Shown here piece by piece: positions 19,392 to 28,343 of a stretch of DNA of 64,000 nt (position 1 is the stretch's first letter; each line of letters opens with the position of its first letter). Both the position numbers and the translations under genes were made by a program. The stretch is from the NCBI GenBank assembly GCA_934725305.1, contig CAKVBA010000005.1, positions 29,564 through 93,563 on the forward strand, given 5' to 3'. Under the pieces are notes generated by a model that worked only from the letters and a program-made list of their open reading frames with translations, made no database searches and was not told the origin of the DNA. Source of the stretch: an uncultured Parabacteroides sp. Lineage in GTDB: Bacteria > Bacteroidota > Bacteroidia > Bacteroidales > Tannerellaceae.

Positions 19392-20744
19392 ATGAACAAA
19401 CAAGGAACCATCTTAGTGGTAGATGACAACAAGGGCATTTTAGCGGCCGTGAAAATGCTACTTGCCAGCTGCTTTAAAAAAGTTCTCACGCTCTCTCAGC
19501 CCGACCGAATCAAAACAATCCTACAAGAAGAGGAGGTCGATATCATCCTGCTCGATATGAATTTCAGTGCCGGCATAAATAGTGGTAACGAAGGACTCTT
19601 CTGGCTCTCGGAGATCAAGAAGACGGCACCGGATGTCGAAGTGGTGTTGTTTACCGCCTATGCCGATATTGAGCTGGCGGTAAGAGGCATCAAAGAGGGA
19701 GCAGCAGACTTCGTGGTGAAACCTTGGGACAACACCAAGTTGCTGGAGACCCTTCGGGCAGCCTACCAAAAACGGAAAGAAAGGCACGAAGACGCTTCTT
19801 CTCGCCACTCGTTCACTCCGGGCGATATGTTTTGGGGCGAAAGCAAACCGATGCGCCAGCTGAAGCAACTGATCGAGAAAGTGGCGAAAACAGATGCCAA
19901 CCTGCTCATCACCGGCGAAAATGGTACCGGCAAGGAGATGCTGGCCCGCGAGATTCACCACCTGTCAACTCGCAAAGACGAGGCTCTGGTCACGGTGGAT
20001 ATGGGTGCACTCACCGAGACATTGTTTGAAAGCGAACTGTTTGGCCATGTGAAAGGGGCTTTTACCGACGCCCATACCGACCGCCCCGGCAAGTTCGAGA
20101 CGGCCAATGGGGGCACACTCTTCCTCGACGAGATTGGCAACCTCTCTTATCATCTGCAAGCCAAACTATTGACGGCCTTGCAACGGCGATGTATCGTCCG
20201 CGTAGGTAGCAACACGCCCATTCCGGTGAACATCCGCCTGATCTCTGCGACCAACCGCGACCTTCAAGAGATGGTGCAGAAAGATCAGTTCCGCGAAGAC
20301 CTGCTCTATCGTATCAACACCATTCATTTGCATATTCCTCCTTTGCGCGAGCGCACCGACGACATTGTGCCCTTAGCGCAGATCTTTCTGGATAAATATG
20401 CCAAGATCTATGGCAAGGGGCAGATGCAGATCAGCGACAATGCGGCCGATTGCCTGAAGGCTCAACCCTGGTTTGGCAACATCCGCGAACTGGAACATAC
20501 CATCGAAAAGGCGGTGATCATCTGCGAGGGCAACACGTTGCACCACGACGACTTCGACTTTCAGCCGGCTCAGAAAGAGACGACAACAACCGAAGAGGCG
20601 TCCATAACCACTCTCGAAGAGATGGAATATACGATGATAAAGAATGCCATGGATAAATTCGAGGGCAATCTGTCGATGGTGGCCGCCCAATTAGGCATCT
20701 CGCGGCAGACGCTCTATAACAAGATAAAACGATACAAATTGTAA
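19392..20744 (+). CDS. NtrC-family sigma-54 response regulator
   Basis: A 450-residue activator with three domains. The receiver (1-125) has the acidic pair Asp11-Asp12, phospho-acceptor Asp55 and conserved Lys110. The AAA+ sigma-54 interaction domain (about 148-385) has Walker A GENGTGKE at 175-182 and the sigma-54-contacting GAFTDA loop at 222-227. A Fis-type helix-turn-helix closes the protein ([21 protein letters not shown]). It should bind the TGTC...GACA tandem sites at P1, P2 and P3 and open sigma-54 promoters by ATP hydrolysis. It is followed after 13 bp by the kinase gene. All functional residues are intact. Confidence 0.96.
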   Translation: MNKQGTILVVDDNKGILAAVKMLLASCFKKVLTLSQPDRIKTILQEEEVDIILLDMNFSAGINSGNEGLFWLSEIKKTAPDVEVVLFTAYADIELAVRGIKEGAADFVVKPWDNTKLLETLRAAYQKRKERHEDASSRHSFTPGDMFWGESKPMRQLKQLIEKVAKTDANLLITGENGTGKEMLAREIHHLSTRKDEALVTVDMGALTETLFESELFGHVKGAFTDAHTDRPGKFETANGGTLFLDEIGNLSYHLQAKLLTALQRRCIVRVGSNTPIPVNIRLISATNRDLQEMVQKDQFREDLLYRINTIHLHIPPLRERTDDIVPLAQIFLDKYAKIYGKGQMQISDNAADCLKAQPWFGNIRELEHTIEKAVIICEGNTLHHDDFDFQPAQKETTTTEEASITTLEEMEYTMIKNAMDKFEGNLSMVAAQLGISRQTLYNKIKRYKL

Positions 20745-20757
20745 CGAATCGCAGAAG

Positions 20758-22080
20758 ATGATGTTCAAGAAGCTCTCTTATAGTCCCACGTTCCACCTGC
20801 TACTGCTGGTGCTTCTCACGGTAGTGCTCACGGCCTTACTCCTGACCGGCGGCAAATGGCTGCTATGTTGCCCGATTGCAGCCCTGTGGGTGGCCTCTTT
20901 CGTGCGCACCCGACGGCTCTATAAGCGACATGCCCAAAGGGTAGCCTTCATGTTTGATGCCATCAACAACAACGACTATGCCATCAAGTTCCCCAGCGAA
21001 GGCTATTCGTCGAGCGACGCACTGGTGAGCCAATCGCTCAACCGCATCATCCAGGTGCTGTTTCAGGCCAAGGCCGAGGCCATCCAACAGGAGAAATACT
21101 ACGAGCTGATTCTGAGCTTTGTCAATACAGGCATCATTGTGGTGGACGACAAGGGCAATATCTATCAGACCAACAACGAGGCGTTGCGACTCTTGGGCCT
21201 CACCGTCTTCACCCACGTGAAGCAGCTGAAACGTATCGACGAGACGCTCGAGAGCAAGATCAGCACGGCTCAGCCGGGCGAGAAGCAACAGGTCTCCTTC
21301 AACAACGAACGAGGCACCATCAGCCTCTCTATCCGTGTGTCAGAGATGACGCTCAAAGAGAAGCATGTGCGCATCATCGCCATCAACGACATCAATAGCG
21401 AACTGGATCAAAAGGAGATAGACTCTTGGATAAGGCTGACGCGCGTCTTGACTCACGAGATTATGAACTCGATCACGCCTATCACCTCGCTAAGCGACAC
21501 CCTGCTGACGCTACATGGCGACACCGATCCCGAGATTCGTGACGGACTGGAGGTGATCAGCACCACGGGCAAGAGCCTGATAGCCTTCGTGGAGTCGTAC
21601 CGCAAGTTTACCCATCTGCCTACGCCCCAGCCCACACTCTTCTATGTGGGCAAGTTTGCCGAACGCATGGTGCAACTCGCTCACCATCACTTCAACTATC
21701 CCAACATTCGGATAGATATCAAAGTGGAGCCCGACGACCTGATTCTCTATGCCGACGAGAATCTAATCTCGCAGGTGATGCTCAATCTGCTGAAGAATGC
21801 CATGCAAGCCATCGGTAGCGAACAGACCGACGGTCATATCGAGCTGAAGGGCTATTGCAATCCCGACGAATCGGTCGTCATAGAGGTGAGCAACAACGGT
21901 CCGCTCATTCCTCAAGAAGAGATCGACCACATCTTCGTCCCCTTCTTCACGACCAAAGAGAGAGGTAGCGGCATCGGTCTGCCTGTTGCGCGACAAATCA
22001 TGCGTCTCTCGGGCGGAAGCATTACGCTCAAAAGCAATGTCCAAGCCCATCTGACCACCTTTATCCTGACTTTTCCATAA
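20758..22080 (+). CDS. Sensor histidine kinase, NtrB-like, intramembrane sensing
   Basis: A 440-residue kinase partnering the NtrC-type regulator. Two membrane helices (about residues 11-30 and 33-49) are joined by only a few residues (TGGKW), so there is no periplasmic sensor domain; it may sense a signal in the membrane. A PAS-like domain spans about 112-215. The H-box LTHEIMNS puts the phospho-accepting histidine at residue 233. The N-box LNLLKNAMQAI, a degenerate F-box FVPFFTTKERGSGIG and the G-box GLPVARQIM complete the ATPase part. It lies 13 bp after the regulator gene on the same strand, an obvious operon. The stimulus is unknown. Confidence 0.94.
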   Translation: MMFKKLSYSPTFHLLLLVLLTVVLTALLLTGGKWLLCCPIAALWVASFVRTRRLYKRHAQRVAFMFDAINNNDYAIKFPSEGYSSSDALVSQSLNRIIQVLFQAKAEAIQQEKYYELILSFVNTGIIVVDDKGNIYQTNNEALRLLGLTVFTHVKQLKRIDETLESKISTAQPGEKQQVSFNNERGTISLSIRVSEMTLKEKHVRIIAINDINSELDQKEIDSWIRLTRVLTHEIMNSITPITSLSDTLLTLHGDTDPEIRDGLEVISTTGKSLIAFVESYRKFTHLPTPQPTLFYVGKFAERMVQLAHHHFNYPNIRIDIKVEPDDLILYADENLISQVMLNLLKNAMQAIGSEQTDGHIELKGYCNPDESVVIEVSNNGPLIPQEEIDHIFVPFFTTKERGSGIGLPVARQIMRLSGGSITLKSNVQAHLTTFILTFP

Positions 22081-22133
22081 GTAAGAAGGAGCTGATACAA
22101 GTCTCGTCTGTTATTTCAAATCAGAAAAATTAA

Positions 22134-22168
22134 TTGTAACGCTGTAACGTAACGCTTTTGTAACGCCG
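22134..22168 (+). repeat. TTGTAACG iteron cluster, left
   Basis: Contains TTGTAACG (22134-22141), TGTAACG (22143-22149) and TTGTAACG (22158-22165). The 26 bases at 22143-22168 are repeated exactly in the same orientation at 23863-23888, on the other side of the HU/smalltalk genes. Confidence 0.8.
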
Positions 22169-22204
22169 TAAGATGCCATAAGAGTTTGATCGACGCTATT
22201 TTTT

Positions 22205-22655
22205 ACTTTTGCCCCTTACAGGGCGTAACCCATTATTTATCACATACCCAGGGCGCCCTGCCCTGGGCTAAGGAGACCATTGGGCCTTCAGCCCGTCTTT
22301 GCAACGTTGTTGGTTTCCCCGTCCTTGCAAACATCGTTCCTCCTTGTCGTTATTGTTATTAGTGAAAGTAAAATAACGCCAATAATACGTTGCGTGAATC
22401 CAATGCGTTGCCATTGGGTAATGTTTGTGGTAACAGCGGGCTGAAAGCCCAAAGTTCTTCACAGCCCAAGGCAGGGCGCCTTGGGGATGATTCGATTATG
22501 AGCTATGCGCCCTGTAAGTGGCAAAAGTAAAATAACGCCAATAATACGTTGCGTGAATCCAATGTATTGCCATTGGGTAAATGTTTGTGGGTTGACAACG
22601 GGCTGAAAGCCCAATGGTCTCAACAGCCCAGGGCAACGCGCCCTGGGTGATAGAG
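22205..22655. repeat. GC-rich hairpin repeat cluster, second
   Basis: Begins with the same order as 16040 (CTTTTGCCCC, GGGCGTAACCCATTATTTAT, ACCCAGGGCG). It contains GGGCTGAAAGCCC twice and CCCAGGGCAACGCGCCCTGGG once. An internal duplication of about 40 bp that includes AAAATAACGCCAATAATACG occurs at 22371 and 22528. It fills the gap between the kinase gene and the smalltalk gene, and no protein is supported here. Confidence 0.75.
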
Positions 22656-22671
22656 AGAGGGTTAATACCCG

Positions 22672-22797
22672 TCAATAGGCGGCAATACATGAGCTTACGC
22701 CCAGACTGGTTGCGATGGCCGAGAGAATGGCCAGAAGCGTTTGGATGACAAACTTCCAACGGTCGCGTTTGGTAGTAGGTTTTTCGTTATTTTCCAT
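22672..22797 (-). CDS. 'Smalltalk'-type small membrane peptide
   Basis: A 41-residue ORF beginning MENNEKPTTKRDRWKFVIQ, followed by a hydrophobic helix (about residues 17-40) ending SLGVSSCIAAY. Its layout, a short charged N-terminus, WK, then a helix rich in L/I/A/T ending near a cysteine, matches the tiny 'smalltalk' proteins that accompany HU-like genes in Bacteroidales. It lies 55 bp downstream of such an HU gene on the same strand. Function is not known; a membrane peptide or small lipoprotein-like anchor is possible. In other genomes an N-acetylmuramoyl-alanine amidase often follows; here repeats follow instead. Confidence 0.75.
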   Translation of the reverse strand: MENNEKPTTKRDRWKFVIQTLLAILSAIATSLGVSSCIAAY

Positions 22798-22852
22798 GAT
22801 GTAAGTGTTTTAGTTCAGAAAAAGTTTTCACATAAAGAAGGGTGTGAGTGTG

Positions 22853-23335
22853 CTATAAATTGCCTTCTCCGCTATCGTCGCCCTCCGAGGGGGTGTCGGG
22901 AGTGATCGGATCCGTCGGTTCGCCCGCGCCACCCCTGTTATACTCGTTCAGCTCTTCCATGCGGCACATCTTGCGCAGCTCTGCGTTGCTCCAAGCCTTG
23001 GTGTTGCGTAGGTTCAGGTGCACGCCCGTGACGTTTTGTGCGGTAAACTCCTTGGCCGTATCAGCCGGTTTGGTCACCATGCCGATAGAGAAAAGCCCCA
23101 ATTCGCCGATTCGCACCGATTTGCCATCGAGCACCAGCTCTTGCAAACAGCTCAGCATGTCGGTGAGAACCCCTTGAATAACGCCCTTCGAGAAGGCCGA
23201 ATGGTGGTGGCTCATGTGATCGATAAAGTCGTCGAATTCGATGGTGCGGTCTTGTACGGCTTTGGCATACCACTTGCCCGACGTGGGGAGTCCCTGTCTT
23301 TGTTCTTGATAGACTTTGTATTTTAAAATTCCCAT
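22853..23335 (-). CDS. HU-like DNA-binding protein
   Basis: A 160-residue member of the Bacteroidales histone-like family related to HU/IHF. I use the ATG at 23335 (MGILKYKVYQEQRQG...), the common start of the family; the longer in-frame ORF to 23422 lacks similarity. The HU core appears in the stretch EFDDFIDHMSHHHSAFSKGVIQGVLTDML followed by LDGKSVRIGELGLFSIGM and the DNA-binding arm. The last 25 residues are acidic and proline-rich (DPITPDTPSEGDDSGEGNL). It pairs with the smalltalk ORF downstream and is embedded between iteron-like repeats, suggesting a role tied to that module rather than a general nucleoid role. Confidence 0.88.
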   Translation of the reverse strand: MGILKYKVYQEQRQGLPTSGKWYAKAVQDRTIEFDDFIDHMSHHHSAFSKGVIQGVLTDMLSCLQELVLDGKSVRIGELGLFSIGMVTKPADTAKEFTAQNVTGVHLNLRNTKAWSNAELRKMCRMEELNEYNRGGAGEPTDPITPDTPSEGDDSGEGNL

Positions 23336-23665
23336 AGCGATTTGATTTTTTTTGGTTATTAAATAGTTGTTTTGTAAAATTATTGAAGTGCGTTCCGGAT
23401 CTCTTCTTTTCACTACACGCAAAGATAGTGCATTACGAATGCGTTGTCAAGGAGTTGTGCTCGTTTAGCGTGCTAAAATCTGTTAAATAGCCCCATAGAG
23501 CTTGTCTCTTAGAGATTTGGGGCGAAAATCTATTTTTCCTACTTCGCAAAGCTAAGAGGGCGCGAGAGAGGCGTTAAAACCCGAATTGGGTTAAATGGTG
23601 TGAGGATGCAGCCCCTCTGGGAAAAAGAGCCCCCTACCTTCAAAAAACACACCCCGAGGCATGAC

Positions 23666-23888
23666 AGCGTTACGTTACAAATCGTTACAATTAATTTTTT
23701 GTCACACTCTTCCCCTCCCCCTTTCTCTCTACTTAAAAAGTATATTATATATATATAAATATATATATATATAATATAAAATATATAGTTATAAATTATA
23801 ACTACTATTAGCCCTCACTAAGCATGCGGAGACAAATATGTGTTTTTTTATTTGTAACGATTTGTAACGTAACGCTTTTGTAACGCCG
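23666..23888. repeat. Inverted iterons around an AT-rich tract
   Basis: A 25-bp sequence at 23666-23690 is the exact reverse complement of 23852-23876. Both are built from TTGTAACG units. Between them lie a pyrimidine-rich block (23705-23730), an almost pure A/T tract with TA steps (23740-23800) and the palindrome AGTTATAA-A-TTATAACT (23787-23803). The right arm continues into the 26-bp direct repeat shared with 22143-22168. The rest of the gene-free region to 24100 shows one perfect 9-bp hairpin (GTGATGGAT facing ATCCATCAC, 23958-23984). Confidence 0.85.
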
Positions 23889-24102
23889 GAGTGTGCGGTG
23901 TGTGTTATAGCCAAGTGTGCAAACACCTGTAAATCTGCATAGTAAACCGCATGATGGGTGATGGATGCGTAACTTATCCATCACACTTCCGCCTATAGCT
24001 TCGACATAGCCCGCTACGGCTCTCCCTATTCAGATTCACGCCATTTATGAATCCCTATATAATTCTTTAGACGCCTTTAGAGAGATTTAGAAAAGAAATC
24101 GC

Positions 24103-24110
24103 TATCTTTG
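24103..24110 (+). promoter_or_regulatory. -7 promoter element of glnS
   Basis: TATCTTTG, an exact TAnnTTTG match, 30 bp upstream of the glnS start. It should drive the whole glnS-TPR-DUF368 run. Confidence 0.65.
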
Positions 24111-24140
24111 TAACAAATAAAGGAAAACTATATATAATTT

Positions 24141-25889
24141 ATGAGCGATATCAATATGAACGAAGAGGCTAAAAAGAGCCTGAACTTCATTGAAGCAATT
24201 GTTGAGAAAGATTTAGCAGAAGGTAAAAACGCGGGACGCATACAGACCCGTTTCCCACCAGAACCCAATGGCTATCTGCACATAGGACATGCCAAGGCAA
24301 TCTGTATGGACTTTGGTCTTGCCAAGCGCTATAATGGCGTTTGTAACCTGCGCTTCGACGACACCAACCCGGTCAAGGAGGATATGGAATATGTCGATTC
24401 CATCAAAGAAGACATTCAATGGCTTGGATTCCAGTGGGGCAACGAATACTACGCATCAGACTATTTCCAGCAATTATGGGACTTTGCCATCCTACTGATC
24501 AAAGAGGGAAAGGCCTATGTAGATGAACAGAGTTCTGAGGTTATCGCCTCACAAAAGGGTACGCCTACTCAGGCCGGCGTGGAAAGCCCCTATCGCAACC
24601 GCCCCATCGAAGAGAGCTTGGAGCTGTTCAACAAGATGAATAGCGGCGAGATAGAAGAGGGTCAGATGGTGTTGCGTGCCAAAATTGATATGGCCAATCC
24701 CAATATGCACTTCCGCGATCCTATCATCTATCGTGTGATCAAGACTCCGCACCACCGCACCGGCACTACTTGGAAAGCCTATCCGATGTATGACTTTGCC
24801 CACGGCGAAAGCGATTTCTTTGAAGGTGTGACACACTCGCTCTGTACACTGGAGTTTGTGGTGCACCGCCCGCTCTATGACCTGTTTATCGACTGGCTGA
24901 AGGAGGGAAAAGACCTGAATGACAACCGCCCACGCCAGTATGAATTCAATAAGCTGAACTTGAGCTATACGCTAATGAGCAAGCGCAACCTGCTGATCTT
25001 AGTAAAAGAGGGACTTGTTGACGGCTGGGACGATCCACGTATGCCGACCATCTGTGCTTTCCGCCGCCGCGGTTATTCGCCGGAGTCTATCCATAAGTTT
25101 ATCGACAAGATTGGTTACACCACCTACGATGCTCTGAACGAGTTTGCCTTGCTGGAAAGTGCCGTCCGCGAAGACCTGAACACACGTGCCACCCGCGTAG
25201 CCGCCGTGTTGGATCCGGTGAAGCTGATTATCACCAACTATCCCGAGGGCATGGTTGAAGAGATGGAGGCCATCAACAACCCCGAAGATCCGGAAGCCGG
25301 TAGCCACATAATCGAATTTAGCCGCGAATTGTGGATGGAGCGCGACGACTTTATGGAGGATGCTCCGAAGAAATATTTCCGCATGACTCCGGGTCAGGAG
25401 GTGCGCCTGAAGAATGCCTACATCGTTAAATGTACGGGCTGCAAAAAAGACGAAGAGGGCCGCGTTGTGGAGGTTTATTGTGAATACGACCCCAACACCA
25501 AGAGCGGTATGCCCGATAGCAACCGCAAGGTGAAGGGCACATTGCATTGGGTAAGTTGTGGCCATTGCCTGCCGGCCGAAGTGCGCCTGTACGACCGCTT
25601 GTGGAAGGTAGAAAACCCACGCGACGAGCTGGCCGCCATCACCGAGGCAAAGGGTTGCACCGCATTGGAGGCGATGAAAGAGATGATCAACGCCGACTCT
25701 CTGAAGGTGCTGACCAACTGCTATGTAGAGAAGTATTTGGCCGATGCCAAACCGCTCGACTACCTGCAATTCCAGCGTATCGGCTACTTCAATGTGGATA
25801 AAGACTCTACGGCCGATAAGCTGATCTTTAACCGCACGGTCTCTCTGAAAGATACCTGGAGCAAGGTGAAGGGGAAAGAAACCAAATAA
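24141..25889 (+). CDS. glnS: Glutaminyl-tRNA synthetase
   Basis: A class I aminoacyl-tRNA synthetase charging tRNA-Gln. The 582-residue protein has PPEPNGYLHIGHAKAI with HIGH at residues 47-50, the MSKRN signature (KMSKS-type) after LNLSYTL, and GluRS/GlnRS features such as WDDPRMPTI. It also has a C-terminal anticodon-binding beta-barrel, with CTGCKK and VSCGHCLPAEVRLYD cysteine pairs that may hold zinc. Length and motifs are normal for Bacteroidetes GlnRS. The TPR gene follows after 9 bp, so they are probably co-transcribed. Confidence 0.98.
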   Translation: MSDINMNEEAKKSLNFIEAIVEKDLAEGKNAGRIQTRFPPEPNGYLHIGHAKAICMDFGLAKRYNGVCNLRFDDTNPVKEDMEYVDSIKEDIQWLGFQWGNEYYASDYFQQLWDFAILLIKEGKAYVDEQSSEVIASQKGTPTQAGVESPYRNRPIEESLELFNKMNSGEIEEGQMVLRAKIDMANPNMHFRDPIIYRVIKTPHHRTGTTWKAYPMYDFAHGESDFFEGVTHSLCTLEFVVHRPLYDLFIDWLKEGKDLNDNRPRQYEFNKLNLSYTLMSKRNLLILVKEGLVDGWDDPRMPTICAFRRRGYSPESIHKFIDKIGYTTYDALNEFALLESAVREDLNTRATRVAAVLDPVKLIITNYPEGMVEEMEAINNPEDPEAGSHIIEFSRELWMERDDFMEDAPKKYFRMTPGQEVRLKNAYIVKCTGCKKDEEGRVVEVYCEYDPNTKSGMPDSNRKVKGTLHWVSCGHCLPAEVRLYDRLWKVENPRDELAAITEAKGCTALEAMKEMINADSLKVLTNCYVEKYLADAKPLDYLQFQRIGYFNVDKDSTADKLIFNRTVSLKDTWSKVKGKETK

Positions 25890-25898
25890 AAAATCTGT

Positions 25899-27356
25899 AT
25901 GAGAAAAGAGGATGTCAAAAAGATGTTGCAACACTATCTGTCGGTCACGCGAACAGGGAAAGAGCCCTATTTCGATGCCGACCAGATTGAGGACTTATTA
26001 GACTACTTGGAAAGCATGGAAGATTTTACCTATTACAATGAAGTTTTGGCTCTCGGGCTGAAACTTCATCCCGGTAATAGCAATCTGCTTCTCAAGAAGT
26101 GTGCACTGTATGTCTATGAAGAGCTCTATGAAAAAGCGTTGCAACTCCTCGATAGCCTCATTGATGCCGATATTGACGAATCCAACATGATCAGGCTCGA
26201 ATGCTATGCCGCCATGAAGCAGTATAACAAGGTGGTTAAGTTTACCCGTCAGCTGATCGACAACCGGTATGACAACCTGGCCGAGCTGTTCGAGAATACG
26301 GCTACGGTGCTCAACGACGAAGAGATGTATAACGAGGCCTTGAACTATATCAAATGGGGACTGACGCTCTATCCCGATAGCCAGCAGCTGAAAGAGGAGC
26401 TCTGCTTCACTCTGGAGCATCTGGGCAACCTGGAGCAGGCCATCCAAGTATGTAACAACCTGATCGACGAAAGCCCCTACTCCTATCAAGACTGGGTTAC
26501 TCTGGGCCATCTCTATTGCACGGCGCAGCTTTTCGACAAGGCGATTGACGCCTTCGATTTTGCTCTGACCTGCAACGACAAGGACGAAGAGGTGTATCTG
26601 CTGAAGGGATATTGTCTCTATCGCAACGAAAGCTATGAAAAGGCGCTCGCGGTCTATTACGAATTGCTGGAGATCTCGCACAACGAGGCACTGGCCTCGG
26701 AGGTGTGGCCGCTGATCAGTAGTTGCTACATCAAGCTGGAAGAGTTTGAAAAGGGCTATAACCTGTTGAAGAAACTGATCGACGAGAAAAACGAGATGCT
26801 GGAGGCCTCTACCTACATCGATTTTGTGCGTTGTTGCATGGAGCTCGACCACAAGAAAGAGGCACAAGAGACCCTGCGATTTGCCTCTCTGCTCTATCCG
26901 CACAACACCCACATCTTGTCGCTCTATATCCTGGCGATGATTGAAATGGGCGATTACATTGCGACGTACAACTATATACAAAAGCTGATTGGCATCTTGC
27001 AATCAGACGACTTCAAAGGGAATCAGGAGGATGTCGATAGCTTTATGCTGATTGGCAAGTTCCTGTTTTTGATAGGCCGATGCAAAGAGGCGGTCATCTT
27101 CTATAAAAAGGTGGAAGAGCTGAACCCCCATCAGAAGTTTATCAACGTCTATCTGTGTATGGCCTATAACCAGCTACACGACGAAGAGAATTATAACAAG
27201 TACTTCAAGAAGAGTGCCGAGAAAGAGGTTTTCGACTATATGAAGGAGTTTTGCGTCACCGACGCACCCAAAGACATCATTGATGAGTGTCTGACTCCTA
27301 TTAATGCAAAAGATTTGACCCATATTTATTTAAACAACAAAGACAATTATAACTAA
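25899..27356 (+). CDS. Tetratricopeptide-repeat protein
   Basis: A 485-residue soluble protein made almost entirely of TPR-like helical pairs. Recurrent patterns include YEKALQLLDSLIDADIDES, YNEALNYIKWGLTLYPDSQ, LEQAIQVCNNLIDESPYSY and YEKALAVYYELLEISHNE, each about 34 residues apart. There is no signal peptide and no catalytic domain. Such proteins are scaffolds for protein-protein contact; the partner is unknown. It lies between glnS (9 bp) and the DUF368 gene (8 bp), in a tightly packed operon. The long minus-strand ORFs within it are shadows. Confidence 0.9.
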   Translation: MRKEDVKKMLQHYLSVTRTGKEPYFDADQIEDLLDYLESMEDFTYYNEVLALGLKLHPGNSNLLLKKCALYVYEELYEKALQLLDSLIDADIDESNMIRLECYAAMKQYNKVVKFTRQLIDNRYDNLAELFENTATVLNDEEMYNEALNYIKWGLTLYPDSQQLKEELCFTLEHLGNLEQAIQVCNNLIDESPYSYQDWVTLGHLYCTAQLFDKAIDAFDFALTCNDKDEEVYLLKGYCLYRNESYEKALAVYYELLEISHNEALASEVWPLISSCYIKLEEFEKGYNLLKKLIDEKNEMLEASTYIDFVRCCMELDHKKEAQETLRFASLLYPHNTHILSLYILAMIEMGDYIATYNYIQKLIGILQSDDFKGNQEDVDSFMLIGKFLFLIGRCKEAVIFYKKVEELNPHQKFINVYLCMAYNQLHDEENYNKYFKKSAEKEVFDYMKEFCVTDAPKDIIDECLTPINAKDLTHIYLNNKDNYN

Positions 27357-27364
27357 ATACACTT

Positions 27365-28276
27365 ATGAACAGACATCTGAAAGACTATGCCTTGCTAATG
27401 CTTAAAGGCATGGGAATGGGTGCGGCCGATGTTGTGCCCGGAGTTTCGGGAGGCACCATTGCCTTTATCGTGGGTATCTACGAAGAGCTCATCAATTCCA
27501 TCAAGAGCATTAACGGCCACTCTCTCAAACTACTTCTATCGGGGAAGCTCGCCGCCTTCTGGAAGGCGGTTAATGCGAATTTCCTGCTTTCAATCGTTGC
27601 GGGTATCGGCATCAGTGTGTTTTCACTGGCCAAAATCATCACCTACCTGCTGGTGACTCATCCCATCCTGGTATGGTCGTTTTTCTTTGGACTGGTGCTG
27701 GCTTCTACTTGGTTTGTATCCAAAGACATCAAGCAATGGAACTGGAAGACGATTCTTAGCATTGTAGCCGGCTCGCTGATGGCCTTCTACATCACCGTGG
27801 CCACACCGGCCGAAACGCCGTCGAACCTGCTCTTTATCTTCCTTTGTGGAGCCATTGCCATCTGTGCCATGATTCTTCCGGGCATCTCCGGTAGCTTCAT
27901 CCTGGTACTCTTAGGCAAATATTTCTACATCATGGAGGCGGTCAAAACGCTGAATATCTCCGTTATTCTGGTCTTTATGGGCGGTGCGGCCATTGGTATC
28001 ACCTCCTTCTCGCGCGTGCTCTCGTTTGCCCTCAGCAAATTTCACGACATCACCATCGCCGTGTTGGCCGGCTTTATGCTGGGTTCGCTCAACAAGGTAT
28101 GGCCGTGGAAAGAGACGATCGAGACCTACACCGATAGCCATGGTGTGGTGAAGCCGTTGGTCGAGGCCAATATTCTGCCCAACCAATTCGTGATGGAAGC
28201 CATTGGTTTGATGATTTTCGGCTTTTTCCTGGTCTATTTTATTGAGAAACTTTCGGCTAAGGAGAGCAAAAAATAA
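27365..28276 (+). CDS. DUF368 membrane protein, probable undecaprenyl-phosphate translocase
   Basis: A 303-residue polytopic inner-membrane protein with about eight helices. It carries the two related DUF368 motifs: DVVPGVSGGTIAFIVGIYEEL near residue 22 and ILPGISGSFILVLLGKY near residue 173, which look like an inverted pair of re-entrant loops. Members of this family have been implicated in recycling the lipid carrier undecaprenyl phosphate across the membrane; for this protein that is inference from the family. It is 8 bp downstream of the TPR gene. Confidence 0.85.
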   Translation: MNRHLKDYALLMLKGMGMGAADVVPGVSGGTIAFIVGIYEELINSIKSINGHSLKLLLSGKLAAFWKAVNANFLLSIVAGIGISVFSLAKIITYLLVTHPILVWSFFFGLVLASTWFVSKDIKQWNWKTILSIVAGSLMAFYITVATPAETPSNLLFIFLCGAIAICAMILPGISGSFILVLLGKYFYIMEAVKTLNISVILVFMGGAAIGITSFSRVLSFALSKFHDITIAVLAGFMLGSLNKVWPWKETIETYTDSHGVVKPLVEANILPNQFVMEAIGLMIFGFFLVYFIEKLSAKESKK

Positions 28277-28343
28277 ACATATAATACTCATATATACACA
28301 CATCTTTTCGAGTGCTTGACAAACCTCGTTAAAAACAAGATTT

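Noticed and set aside
22268-22759. Minus-strand ORFs in the GC-rich repeat cluster with repeated YYWRYFTF and LSARC segments.
   Set aside because: They are translations of the duplicated non-coding repeat. The one at 22496-22759 also overlaps the smalltalk gene in another frame.
23740-23812. Chromosomal replication origin at the AT-rich tract.
   Set aside because: No DnaA-box cluster or dnaA/dnaN genes are seen. The iteron arrangement is reported as a module feature instead.
24999-27002. Long minus-strand ORFs (311 and 334 codons) opposite glnS and the TPR gene.
   Set aside because: They mirror the codon pattern of the real genes and have no recognisable domain or promoter.
28277-28343. preQ1 riboswitch before the queuosine precursor transporter.
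   Set aside because: The 67-bp gap has no hairpin plus A-rich tail arrangement typical of preQ1 aptamers.
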